Position numbers and translations under genes: made by a program. The notes below the pieces were generated by a model that saw nothing but the letters and a program-made list of their open reading frames with translations, was not told where the DNA came from and searched no databases. Positions 1-7,220 of a stretch of 21,002 nucleotides of DNA are shown here, piece by piece. Origin of the DNA: Lachnospiraceae bacterium. GTDB taxonomy: Bacteria > Bacillota > Clostridia > Lachnospirales > Lachnospiraceae. The stretch covers positions 1 to 21,002 of the forward strand of contig VSND01000073.1 of assembly GCA_009774145.1 (NCBI GenBank). Direction: 5' to 3'. Every line of letters begins with the position of its first letter. The stretch's first letter is position 1.

Positions 1-453
1 CCAATACCGTTTTTAATGGAGTATAACAGAAATATCTACAAATGAAAACTATTATTTCTAAACGGATACAGTACTAGGTCGGTTCGGGAAAGCTGGTCCT
101 TCAGCAGTCCGGCGTGAATTTCCGGGTAATCATTCAGAATAAAGAAGATGTCGCAGGCGTCCCGGAATGCCTGTCCCTGCAAAGCGGACATCCTCTTCAA
201 CACCCGGGGCCACCATGCCTCCTTGACCGCCCAGCCGCCAGAATAGCAGATGACCGAGATGGTCTCCGGATATATGCCCCAAAGAGCGTAAGAAATCCAT
301 TGACAGAGATAGCCGACAGGCATTGAAAAACCGCCGTTATGGAGTTACCCATAGCGGCGGCATACATAATCATTTACTGCCTGCAAGCGTGATTTTTATA
401 TCTCGTTTTTTAAGTCCTGTCATAGTAGTTCCCATCACCATTTACCGAATATT
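1..453. other. Gene-poor left edge with a doubtful remnant
   Basis: This stretch holds no convincing gene. A minus-strand reading frame at 36-323 would give 95 residues rich in Trp and aromatic residues, but its ATG follows directly after the T-run of a terminator, has no ribosome binding site, and meets an in-frame stop at 345-347. It may be the 3' remnant of a gene cut by an insertion, since its base composition (GC-richer) resembles the window backbone rather than the AT-rich genes at 454-1516. I do not recognise the protein. The only other feature is the hairpin at 325-360. Confidence 0.4.
325..360 (-). terminator. Intrinsic terminator of the XRE/membrane-protein operon
   Basis: Arms at 331-342 and 349-360 (CCGCCGTTATGG and CCATAGCGGCGG) form a 12-bp stem with one imperfect pair and a 6-nt loop. 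Read on the minus strand it is followed by five T residues (325-330). It lies about 95 nt after the stop codon at 454, so it ends the operon that begins at 1516. On the plus strand there is no T-run. Confidence 0.75.
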
Positions 454-879
454 TTAAAAATGTTTTTCAAAATGTTTATACAGAACAATCCCTAAAAATG
501 TTTGCAGTAGGAATAAACCAAATATAATTCCTGTCATCCATGCTTCAATATGAAGTAATGCAAGTACAAAAGCAACAAACAAGTAGACGAAAGTCATTAA
601 CTGATACACGAAAGAACCAGCTTTCATTCTTAAAAATACTTTTCTTTCATCAACACTGTTGATATGATTTTCTCTATTTATATTTTCCAATTTTTCTTTA
701 TTTTTGGGCATTTCATAATAATAAATTTTAAGTAATTGAACACATGAAGCAAAAGCCAGGCCGAACCCCATTGCGTAAAAAAGTGTAGAGTAATAGTCAG
801 TGTCAATAACGAAATATCCAAAACATATAAAGATTATGCCTGTAATAATCTCAATGATAAATGATAATTTTTTCTTCAT
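454..879 (-). CDS. Small four-helix membrane protein, third gene of XRE operon
   Basis: The 141-residue product has two hydrophobic segments near residues 7-25 and 31-50, a charged cytosolic-looking loop rich in Lys, Glu and Asn (about 55-82), then two more segments (about 90-112 and 114-135). The loop ends in a DER motif (VDERK) followed by a helix, the same arrangement as in the preceding gene, so the two are probably distant paralogs, resembling DUF2178-type proteins. I chose the ATG at 879 because an AAAGGCGG ribosome binding site sits 8 nt before it; the TTG two codons upstream is too close to that site. It lies 23 nt after the neighbouring gene and is probably co-transcribed. The function is unknown. 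Because it is controlled by a repressor of the same operon, a role in envelope stress or element maintenance is possible but unproven. Confidence 0.8.
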   Translation of the reverse strand: MKKKLSFIIEIITGIIFICFGYFVIDTDYYSTLFYAMGFGLAFASCVQLLKIYYYEMPKNKEKLENINRENHINSVDERKVFLRMKAGSFVYQLMTFVYLFVAFVLALLHIEAWMTGIIFGLFLLQTFLGIVLYKHFEKHF

Positions 880-902
880 TGTCAATTCCGCCTTTCATAC
901 GA

Positions 903-1316
903 CTACATTTTCTTATCTAAATAATGAGCTGTTATAATCCATGTAATTTGCCCGACAGCAATAACTCCTGTTATCGAAAAAAATACAACTTTACTCATAT
1001 ATCCCATAAAGATAAGGGCAAATAATACAAGAACCAATAATGTAAGTGTTACTTTGTAAGCATTCGCAAGAGAAGCGTTAGTAATTGCAATATTTCTTTC
1101 ATCATTTTCTGATATTTGCATTTCTTTTGTCGGCTTACTGAATATATCACACCCCATTAAAATCAATATTATCCCAATAAGTGTTGTACCATAGACAACC
1201 AAATCTGGACGAGGTACAGGTAATAGTCGATGTAGGCCTGAGCCATAAGTTAGTAAACCACCTGAAAAAATTATTACACCGATGAACAATTCGGCTTTTT
1301 GTATCTTATGCCTCAT
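903..1316 (-). CDS. Small four-helix membrane protein, second gene of XRE operon
   Basis: The 137-residue product has two N-terminal hydrophobic segments (about residues 10-28 and 40-56), a polar loop carrying ENDERN at about 71-76, and two further segments (about 88-106 and 110-130). The pattern helix-helix-DER-helix-helix matches the next gene and is seen in DUF2178-like proteins. The start ATG overlaps the stop of the XRE gene by 4 bases (ATGA at 1313-1316), and a strong AGGAGG lies 7 nt before it inside the XRE gene, so translation is probably coupled. The function is unknown. Small XRE regulators paired with such membrane proteins are common in Firmicutes, and the regulator usually controls its own operon. 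Confidence 0.85.
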   Translation of the reverse strand: MRHKIQKAELFIGVIIFSGGLLTYGSGLHRLLPVPRPDLVVYGTTLIGIILILMGCDIFSKPTKEMQISENDERNIAITNASLANAYKVTLTLLVLVLFALIFMGYMSKVVFFSITGVIAVGQITWIITAHYLDKKM

Positions 1317-1516
1317 TTACTTTCCTCCTCATAAATAAAAATTTCTTCAATGCTCATTTGAAAGTATCTTGCGATTTTAAAGGCTAACATGATAGAGGGA
1401 TTGTAGCGTCCATTTTCTAAAGAGCCGATTGTTTGGCGGGATACTTCAAGAGCAGCGGCTAAATCTTCTTGTTTCATACCTCTTTGTTTACGTAATTCTT
1501 CTAATCGATTTTTCAA
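1313..1516 (-). CDS. XRE/Cro-like transcriptional repressor
   Basis: This 67-residue protein is a bare helix-turn-helix domain of the Cro/CI (XRE) family. The conserved core runs from about residue 5 to 58: a first helix (LEELRKQRGM), the HTH helices (QEDLAAALEVSRQTIGSLE), then the NGRYNPS turn and the IARYFQ/SIEEIF helix typical of this compact class. The start is TTG at 1516, preceded by AGGAGGGGGG; the next Met is residue 14, inside the domain, so TTG is the only sensible start. It heads an operon with two membrane proteins and probably represses its own promoter, because two related operator sequences flank the promoter just upstream. It has no sensor domain, so any signal must act directly on the small protein or through the membrane partners. 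Confidence 0.93.
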   Translation of the reverse strand: MKNRLEELRKQRGMKQEDLAAALEVSRQTIGSLENGRYNPSIMLAFKIARYFQMSIEEIFIYEEESK

Positions 1517-1533
1517 AAGATCCCCCCTCCTGC

Positions 1534-1596
1534 GGAAAGTATGCTTTCCATATCTTTATTATAGCAAAAACAGTTCTGATGTCAAGTACACTTTCC
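1534..1596 (-). promoter_or_regulatory. Promoter and twin operators of the XRE operon
   Basis: Read on the minus strand, TTGACA (1585-1580) and TATAAT (1563-1558) are both perfect consensus boxes with a 16-nt spacer. A palindrome with 6-bp arms, GGAAAG-TATG-CTTTCC, lies at 1534-1549, just after the expected transcription start. A second copy of the same element (AAGTACACTTTCC at 1584-1596, 11 of 13 bases equal to 1537-1549) overlaps and precedes the -35 box. Such flanking operators suggest autorepression by the XRE protein; this is inference from position and symmetry. Confidence 0.8.
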
Positions 1597-1701
1597 ATTC
1601 TGGATGCTCATTCTGCACTATTCCAATTGCTGCCTTTATGAAGCGTATACTTGTGGCGTTATACCTCTTCTGAGAAAACGAGAGAATTTTTTCTTCAGGA
1701 A

Positions 1702-1733
1702 AAGCGGCAGGGACAATCAATTCCCTGCCGCTT
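1702..1733 (-). terminator. Intrinsic terminator of the 1753-2280 gene
   Basis: A perfect 12-bp stem (AAGCGGCAGGGA at 1702-1713 and TCCCTGCCGCTT at 1722-1733) encloses an 8-nt loop. Read on the minus strand the stem runs into TTTTCC. It begins 20 nt after the stop codon of the unknown gene at 1753, so that gene is transcribed alone, and any reading frame across the hairpin on this strand is unlikely to be a gene. Confidence 0.8.
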
Positions 1734-1752
1734 GATCGGACAGTATTCCGAT

Positions 1753-2280
1753 TCATTCTGTTGTTCCGAACATGAAAAGAACCATGTATTCATCATAGGA
1801 AATGAAGAAGTAATCAAACGCCATATAAAGATAAACAGGTCCCAGAATATTAAGAATTTTGTCCGGATACTGACTGCATGGTCTGTAAATGCACAGGGGT
1901 TTCTGCAAGTACCAGTTCAGGTTCTGAAAAAAATCTTTTACAGCTTTTTTTAATTTCGGGCTGGAAGAGTATTTTTGAAAAGAGTGGCAAACATATTCGG
2001 TAATGTCTTCCTCTGTCTTTTCAAGATCAAAATGAATACGGTCAATATCGCTCTGCCTGACGTAGCTGTTTTCCTGATATCGGTGATAGATGTTCAGTCT
2101 TCGTTTTACTGTGTCGTCAAGCAGGGCAAGATCGTTGCCGGGAATATAAAAAATGTCTGCGTCAAAAGCGGATGTAAAATCACAGACGAGGGACAGCGTG
2201 TCTGATAAAACATCAACAACACCTGCAAGGAATGCTGTCTCTCCGGATTCTCCTTTGAAAGTCCAATATTCTCTGCTCAT
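1753..2280 (-). CDS. Hypothetical protein, 175 residues
   Basis: I do not recognise this protein. It starts at ATG 2280, with AGAGAGGG about 4 nt upstream; an earlier in-frame ATG at 2298 lacks a ribosome binding site. The N-terminal third contains short hydrophobic stretches (AFLAGVVDVLSDTLSLVCDF). The middle is charged and helical-looking (FDLEKTEEDITEYVCHSF), and the C-terminus is strongly aromatic (VYLYMAFDYFFISYDEY), more like a buried core or peripheral membrane helix than a clear transmembrane span. There is no signal peptide. It is a single-gene unit: its terminator follows at 1702-1733, and a palindrome at 2315-2330 lies in its leader. It is transcribed divergently from gltB, but nothing shows a functional link. 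The existence of the gene is well supported; its function is unknown. Confidence 0.75.
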   Translation of the reverse strand: MSREYWTFKGESGETAFLAGVVDVLSDTLSLVCDFTSAFDADIFYIPGNDLALLDDTVKRRLNIYHRYQENSYVRQSDIDRIHFDLEKTEEDITEYVCHSFQKYSSSPKLKKAVKDFFQNLNWYLQKPLCIYRPCSQYPDKILNILGPVYLYMAFDYFFISYDEYMVLFMFGTTE

Positions 2281-2314
2281 AATTCCCTCTCTGAACATGT
2301 AAAATATATGCGGT

Positions 2315-2330
2315 CATTACACTGGTAATG
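2315..2330. promoter_or_regulatory. Palindrome upstream of the unknown gene
   Basis: CATTAC-ACTG-GTAATG has perfect 6-bp arms and a 4-nt centre, the size of a dimeric repressor site. It lies 35-50 nt upstream of the minus-strand ATG at 2280. The cognate protein is not known, and chance occurrence cannot be excluded. Confidence 0.35.
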
Positions 2331-2459
2331 GTCCGGCTGGCAATAACTTTAATCTTATTGTAAACTGGTATGATCGAATTATAAACATTTTTTTACATAG
2401 ATAAAGGAAAATTCTGCCGGCATCGGCATCCGGTCCGGGCCGCCGTCAAAAAAAAGTAT

Positions 2460-2488
2460 TTGACAAATAAAGAAGAAGAGGGCATAAT
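2460..2488 (+). promoter_or_regulatory. gltBD promoter
   Basis: TTGACA (2460-2465) and CATAAT (2483-2488) are separated by 17 nt, an almost ideal vegetative sigma factor promoter. Transcription should begin near 2494-2496, only about 20 nt before the terminator stem at 2513. Such a strong unregulated-looking promoter followed at once by a terminator points to control by attenuation rather than initiation. Confidence 0.8.
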
Positions 2489-2503
2489 GATAGCGATAAA
2501 AGG

Positions 2504-2519
2504 CTGACAAGGGAGTCAG
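2504..2519 (+). promoter_or_regulatory. Candidate antiterminator hairpin with ANTAR-type hexaloop
   Basis: CTGAC (2504-2508) pairs with GTCAG (2515-2519) around the 6-nt loop AAGGGA. The loop has A at position 1 and G at position 4, the two conserved bases of hexaloops bound by ANTAR-domain antiterminators. GTCAG is also part of the 5' arm of the terminator (2513-2525), so the two structures exclude each other. The usual partner hairpin (P1) is not evident upstream, because the predicted transcript start leaves little room. Binding by an ANTAR protein is therefore a hypothesis. Confidence 0.45.
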
Positions 2520-2547
2520 GAATCCGTGGGGATCCTGACTCTTTTTT
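2513..2547 (+). terminator. Leader terminator (attenuator) before gltB
   Basis: GAGTCAGG-A-ATCC (2513-2525) and GGATCCTGACTC (2530-2541) form a 12-bp stem with one bulged A and a 4-nt loop, followed by six T residues (2542-2547). It stands between the gltB promoter and the gltB start, with no gene upstream for it to serve. It should therefore release a short RNA of about 50 nt unless antitermination occurs. Confidence 0.85.
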
Positions 2548-2551
2548 GTGT

Positions 2552-2630
2552 GCACAGGGGTTCATACAAAGATCGGCTGCTTTGCAGCAGACGCCCTGTG
2601 CGGTGTGCAGAGGAATGGACTTCCCTGCAC
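2552..2630 (+). promoter_or_regulatory. Structured gltB leader: two consecutive hairpins
   Basis: Downstream of the attenuator, GCACAGGG (2552-2559) pairs with CCCTGTGC (2594-2601), enclosing a nested hairpin GCTGC-TTT-GCAGC (2576-2588). Immediately afterwards GTGCAG-A-GGAA (2605-2615) pairs with TTCC-CTGCAC (2621-2630) around a 5-nt loop. These would form only in read-through transcripts. They stop 13 nt before the gltB ribosome binding site (AGGAGG, 2644-2649). They may stabilise the mRNA or form a further sensing element; no known riboswitch class is recognised. Confidence 0.5.
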
Positions 2631-2657
2631 GATCATGATTCAGAGGAGGAGCACATT

Positions 2658-5600
2658 ATGGACAGAAACGCGGCTATGGAGGACCAGGGCCTGTACCGGC
2701 AGCAGTTTGAGCATGACAACTGCGGAATCGGAGCGGTTGTCAACAGCAAAGGCGTCAAAAGCCACCAGACAGTGGAAAATGCGCTGCGGATTGTGGAAAA
2801 TCTGGAGCACAGAGCGGGAAAAGACGCAGAAGGCAAAACCGGAGACGGTGTGGGAATTCTCCTGCAGATTTCGCATTCCTTTTTTCAGAAGGTCTGTACA
2901 AAAGAAGGGATCGCCATTGGAGGAGAGCGGGAATACGGAATTGCGCAGCTTTTCTTTCCGCAGGATGAACTGAAGTGCAACCAGGCGAAGAAGATGTTCG
3001 AGATCATTGTGGAGAAGGAAGGCATGGAATTTCTCGGTTTCCGCCAGGTTCCGGTGCATGCGGACGTTCTGGGGCGCAAGGCCAGGGAATGCATGCCCCA
3101 TATTGTTCAGGCATTTATCAAAAAACCGGAACAGGTGGAGAAAGGACTGGAGTTTGACCGGAAGCTGTACATTGCCCGCCGGGTATTTGAGCAGAGCAAC
3201 GACAATACCTATGTGGTGTCCATGTCCAGCCGTACGATCGTCTATAAAGGCATGTTTCTGGTGGGGCAGCTTCGGACATTTTTTGAAGATCTGCAGGATC
3301 CGGCCTATGAATCTGCCATCGCCATGGTTCATTCCCGGTTCAGCACCAACACGAATCCAAGCTGGGAGCGGGCGCATCCGAATCGTTTCATCGTCCATAA
3401 CGGTGAGATCAACACCATCCGGGGAAATGCCGACAAGATGCTGGCAAGAGAGGAGACCATGGAGTCCGGTCACCTGAAGGGAGAGCTGCACAAGATTCTT
3501 CCGGTGGTGGATACGAATGGTTCCGATTCCGCCATGCTGGACAATACGCTGGAATTTCTGGTGATGAGCGGCATGGAACTTCCGCTGGCGGTCATGATCA
3601 CTATCCCGGAGCCCTGGAGCAACAACCAGACGCTTTCGCAGGACGAGAGAGATTTTTACCAGTATTACGCGACCATGATGGAGCCCTGGGACGGACCGGC
3701 ATCCATCGTCTTTTCTGACGGAGACGTGATGGGAGCGGTTCTGGACCGGAACGGCCTGCGTCCCTCCCGCTATTATGTGATGAAAAACGGCGATCTGATC
3801 CTGTCTTCCGAAGTCGGCGTGCTTGATGTGCCGGAGGAGGAGATTGTGCTGAAGGAACGCCTTCATCCCGGAAAAGTGCTGCTGGTGGATACGGTCCGCG
3901 GGAAGATTCTGCAGGATGAGGAACTGAAACAGCTCTATACAGTCAGCCGGCCTTACGGGGAATGGCTGGACAGCAGTCTGGTGGAACTGAAAGATCTGAA
4001 GATTCCCAACATCCGTGTGGAGGAATATGAGCCTGTCAGACGGAAACAGCTGCAGATAGCATTTGGCTATACATATGAGGAGTATAAGAATTCCATCCGG
4101 ATGATGGCATTAAACGGCGGCGAGTCCATCGCAGCCATGGGTGTGGATACGCCGCTGGCGGTCCTGTCTGCGAAAAAGCGCCCGCTGTTTGACTATTTTA
4201 AACAGCTGTTTGCCCAGGTGACCAATCCGCCCATCGACGCCATCCGGGAGGAGATCGTGACCAGTACCGCCGTGTATGTGGGGAAAAGAGGCAACCTGTT
4301 GGAGGAAAAGGCGGAAAACTGTCAGGTACTGAAGATCAACAATCCGATTCTGACCAACACGGATATGCTGAAGATCAGAAAGATGAAGAAAGACGGCTTC
4401 CGGGTCGCAGTCGTGCCGATCATTTATTATAAAAGCGCGAGACTGGAGCGTGCCATCGACCGTCTGTTCGTGGAGGTGGATAAGGCATACCGGGACGGAG
4501 CCAATATTCTGGTGCTCTCAGACCGGGGCGTGGATGAGAACCATGTGCCGATTCCGTCTCTGCTGGCGGTTTCTGCCGTTCACCAGCATCTGGTCAATAC
4601 GAAAAAACAGACATCCATGTCGCTGATTCTGGAATCCGGTGAACCGAGGGAAGTCCATCATTTTGCCGCGCTGCTGGGCTACGGCGCCTGCGCGGTGAAT
4701 CCCTATCTGGCGCTTGACACGATCCATGAGCTGATCGAAGAAAATCTGCTGGAGAAAGATTACTATGCGGCGGTGGATGATTATAATGCTGCCATTCTCC
4801 ACGGCATTGTGAAGATCGCCTCCAAGATGGGAATCTCTACCATACAGTCCTATCAGGGTGCGAAGATCTTCGAGGCTGTCGGGATCTCCAAAGAGGTAAC
4901 GGATCAATATTTTTCCGGAACCGTCAGCCGGGTGGGCGGCATCACCATGGAAGACATTGCGGAGCAGACAGACCATTATCATTCCAAAGCTTTCGATCCG
5001 CTGGGGCTGGAGACGGATCTGACGCTCGACAGCCTTGGAAAACATAAAAGAAGGAGCAAAGGAGAGGAGCATCGTTACAACCCGCAGACCATCCACTTAC
5101 TGCAGCAGTCTGCATGGACCAATGATTATGAACTGTTTAAACAGTATACGCAGAAGGTGGATGAGGAGCAGAGCGGGTACCTCCGGAGTCTGCTGGATTT
5201 TAAATATTCAAAGCAGCCGGTGCCCATTGAGGAAGTGGAGAGCGTAGACGAGATCGTAAAGCGGTTCAAGACCGGCGCCATGTCCTATGGCTCCATCTCT
5301 CAGGAAGCCCATGAGACCCTTGCCATTGCCATGAATCATCTTCACGGAAAATCCAACACCGGTGAAGGCGGGGAGAGCGATGAACGTCTGGACTCCGCAG
5401 GGAGCAGCGAGGACCGCTGTTCCGCCATCAAGCAGGTGGCATCCGCCCGTTTCGGCGTGACCAGTCGGTATCTGGTGAGCGCTCAGGAGATTCAGATCAA
5501 GATGGCGCAGGGAGCAAAACCGGGCGAAGGCGGACATCTGCCTGCAAGGAAAGTTTATCCGTGGATCGCAAAAACGAGGCACTCCACGCCCGGCGTGAGC

Positions 5601-7217
5601 CTGATCTCGCCGCCGCCGCATCACGATATCTATTCCATCGAAGATCTGGCGCAGCTGATCTATGACCTGAAAAATGCCAACAAATATGCACGGATCTCGG
5701 TAAAACTGGTATCTGAGGCAGGCGTGGGTACCGTGGCGGCCGGTGTGGCAAAGGCGGGCGCTCAGGTGATCCTGATCTCCGGTTATGACGGAGGCACCGG
5801 CGCGGCGCCGGAGAGCTCCATCCACAACGCGGGACTTCCGTGGGAGCTGGGGCTGGCAGAGACCCATCAGACCCTTTTGAAAAACGGGCTCCGGAGCCGG
5901 GTACGCATCGAGACGGACGGCAAGCTGATGAGCGGGCGCGACGTGGCCATTGCCGCGCTTCTGGGTGCGGAAGAATTCGGCTTTGCCACCGCTCCTCTGG
6001 TGACCATGGGCTGTGTGATGATGCGCGTCTGCAACCTGGATACCTGTCCGGTGGGCGTGGCGACACAGAATCCAACGCTTCGGAAGCGGTTTAAAGGAAA
6101 ACCGGAATATGTGGAGAATTTTATGCGGTTTATTGCGCAGGAACTGCGGGAATACATGGCAAAACTGGGCGTGCGCACCATCGACGAAATGGTCGGAAAA
6201 ACCGGACTTCTGAAGGTCAGGGAGGATGCCGCGTCCCCGATGGCGCCGAAGATGGACCTGTCTCAGATCCTGTCCAATCCTTTCGGAGGAGAGAAAGCGG
6301 AGGTGATCTTCCAGCCTTCTCATGCATATGATTTTCAGCTGGAGAAGACGCTGGATGAGAAAGTTCTTCTGAAAAAGCTCAAATCGGCGGTGGAAAAAGG
6401 AACCGGCGCCTCCATAGATATTAAAGCCGGAAATACCGATCGTACCTTTGGAACGCTTCTGGGCGCGGAGATTACCCGTTGCCATAAGGAAGGACTGCCG
6501 GAGGATACGATCACCGTTCACTGTACAGGCGCCGGCGGACAGAGTTTTGGCGCATTTATCCCGCAGGGGCTGACCATCACGCTGTGCGGCGATACGAACG
6601 ACTATTACGGGAAAGGACTCTCCGGCGGAAAGCTGGTCGTATATCCGCCGAAGAACAGGGGCTATAAGGCCGAGGAAAATATCATCGCAGGAAACGTGGC
6701 GCTGTACGGCGCGACCGGCGGAAAAGCGTTTATAAACGGCGTGGCCGGGGAACGCTTTGCGGTACGCAACTCCGGAGCCCATGCAGTTGTGGAAGGCGTG
6801 GGCGAGCATGGCTGTGAATACATGACCGGCGGCCGGGTCGTTATCCTCGGAAGGACCGGCAAGAATTTCGCGGCGGGCATGAGCGGCGGGATCGCCTATG
6901 TGCTGGATGAAGACAGCCGTCTGTACCGGAATCTGAACAAGGATATGATCCTGATTGAAAAAGTAGAGAATAAATATGATATTCAGGAACTGAAAGATAT
7001 GATTCAGGAGCATGTGGATGCTACCGGTTCCGAACGGGGCGCGTGGATTCTGGAACATTTTGATGAGTATCTTCCGAAATTCAAGAAGATCATTCCCTGC
7101 GATTATAAGAAGATGATTGCGTTGTCGTCCCGTCTCGAAGAAAAAGGAATGAGCACGGAGCAGGCGCAGATGGAAGCGTTTTATGAGAATTTTCAGTCAA
7201 AGGAAACGGAGGAGTGA
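2658..7217 (+). CDS. gltB: Glutamate synthase large (alpha) subunit
   Basis: GltB makes two glutamates from glutamine and 2-oxoglutarate using electrons delivered by GltD. The 1519-residue product has the normal full length and domain order. Cys22, in the context DNCGIGA, is the glutaminase nucleophile exposed after removal of a short propeptide. The class II amidotransferase domain runs to about 430 (HSRFSTN, HNGEINT). A central linker domain follows, then the FMN/2-oxoglutarate domain from about 830 (GAMSYGSIS near 871). The [3Fe-4S] ligands are Cys1119, Cys1125 and Cys1130 (C-x5-C-x4-C), and the GXGXG beta-helix domain spans about 1245-1470. I chose ATG 2658 because AGGAGG lies 8 nt upstream and the propeptide has the expected size; the GTG at 2526 lies inside the terminator loop. 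The gene is followed after 3 nt by gltD, and expression is probably controlled by the leader terminator. The protein is cytosolic. No key residue appears missing. Confidence 0.98.
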   Translation: MDRNAAMEDQGLYRQQFEHDNCGIGAVVNSKGVKSHQTVENALRIVENLEHRAGKDAEGKTGDGVGILLQISHSFFQKVCTKEGIAIGGEREYGIAQLFFPQDELKCNQAKKMFEIIVEKEGMEFLGFRQVPVHADVLGRKARECMPHIVQAFIKKPEQVEKGLEFDRKLYIARRVFEQSNDNTYVVSMSSRTIVYKGMFLVGQLRTFFEDLQDPAYESAIAMVHSRFSTNTNPSWERAHPNRFIVHNGEINTIRGNADKMLAREETMESGHLKGELHKILPVVDTNGSDSAMLDNTLEFLVMSGMELPLAVMITIPEPWSNNQTLSQDERDFYQYYATMMEPWDGPASIVFSDGDVMGAVLDRNGLRPSRYYVMKNGDLILSSEVGVLDVPEEEIVLKERLHPGKVLLVDTVRGKILQDEELKQLYTVSRPYGEWLDSSLVELKDLKIPNIRVEEYEPVRRKQLQIAFGYTYEEYKNSIRMMALNGGESIAAMGVDTPLAVLSAKKRPLFDYFKQLFAQVTNPPIDAIREEIVTSTAVYVGKRGNLLEEKAENCQVLKINNPILTNTDMLKIRKMKKDGFRVAVVPIIYYKSARLERAIDRLFVEVDKAYRDGANILVLSDRGVDENHVPIPSLLAVSAVHQHLVNTKKQTSMSLILESGEPREVHHFAALLGYGACAVNPYLALDTIHELIEENLLEKDYYAAVDDYNAAILHGIVKIASKMGISTIQSYQGAKIFEAVGISKEVTDQYFSGTVSRVGGITMEDIAEQTDHYHSKAFDPLGLETDLTLDSLGKHKRRSKGEEHRYNPQTIHLLQQSAWTNDYELFKQYTQKVDEEQSGYLRSLLDFKYSKQPVPIEEVESVDEIVKRFKTGAMSYGSISQEAHETLAIAMNHLHGKSNTGEGGESDERLDSAGSSEDRCSAIKQVASARFGVTSRYLVSAQEIQIKMAQGAKPGEGGHLPARKVYPWIAKTRHSTPGVSLISPPPHHDIYSIEDLAQLIYDLKNANKYARISVKLVSEAGVGTVAAGVAKAGAQVILISGYDGGTGAAPESSIHNAGLPWELGLAETHQTLLKNGLRSRVRIETDGKLMSGRDVAIAALLGAEEFGFATAPLVTMGCVMMRVCNLDTCPVGVATQNPTLRKRFKGKPEYVENFMRFIAQELREYMAKLGVRTIDEMVGKTGLLKVREDAASPMAPKMDLSQILSNPFGGEKAEVIFQPSHAYDFQLEKTLDEKVLLKKLKSAVEKGTGASIDIKAGNTDRTFGTLLGAEITRCHKEGLPEDTITVHCTGAGGQSFGAFIPQGLTITLCGDTNDYYGKGLSGGKLVVYPPKNRGYKAEENIIAGNVALYGATGGKAFINGVAGERFAVRNSGAHAVVEGVGEHGCEYMTGGRVVILGRTGKNFAAGMSGGIAYVLDEDSRLYRNLNKDMILIEKVENKYDIQELKDMIQEHVDATGSERGAWILEHFDEYLPKFKKIIPCDYKKMIALSSRLEEKGMSTEQAQMEAFYENFQSKETEE

Positions 7218-7220
7218 GAG

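Larger units (their letters stand above)
2281..2657. other. Divergent intergenic region between the unknown gene and gltB
   Basis: About 377 bases. The right half holds the gltB promoter, terminator and leader hairpins listed separately. The left half serves the minus-strand gene: a palindrome CATTAC-ACTG-GTAATG at 2315-2330 about 35 nt before its start, and a consensus TATAAT (minus strand, 2383-2378) without a good -35 box. A GC-rich stretch at 2418-2446 forms no clean hairpin. A small inverted repeat TATTT-GAC-AAATA (2457-2469) covers the gltB -35 box and could be an operator. Confidence 0.55.

Noticed and set aside
36..323. 95-residue minus-strand reading frame at the left edge
   Set aside because: It begins right after a terminator T-run, has no ribosome binding site, and I do not recognise the product. 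Mentioned only as a possible remnant.
1559..1756. 65-residue minus-strand frame overlapping the end of the unknown gene by 4 bases
   Set aside because: It runs through a perfect terminator hairpin (1702-1733) and its 3' end is made of the XRE operator and promoter, so it is not a coupled gene.
2526..2657. Extension of gltB to a GTG at 2526
   Set aside because: That start lies in the loop of the attenuator and would put 44 residues before the normal propeptide. ATG 2658 has AGGAGG at good spacing.
2490..2657. T-box or known glutamine riboswitch in the gltB leader
   Set aside because: The leader before the terminator is only about 20 nt, and no T-box sequence or glnA-type motif is present.
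2640..3866. 408-residue antisense frame in gltB
   Set aside because: It is the mirror of a GC-biased conserved gene; it has no ribosome binding site and low-complexity His/Arg-rich content.
5208..7058. 616-residue antisense frame in gltB
   Set aside because: Same reason: the sense strand encodes conserved GltB motifs throughout, and the antisense product is compositionally odd.
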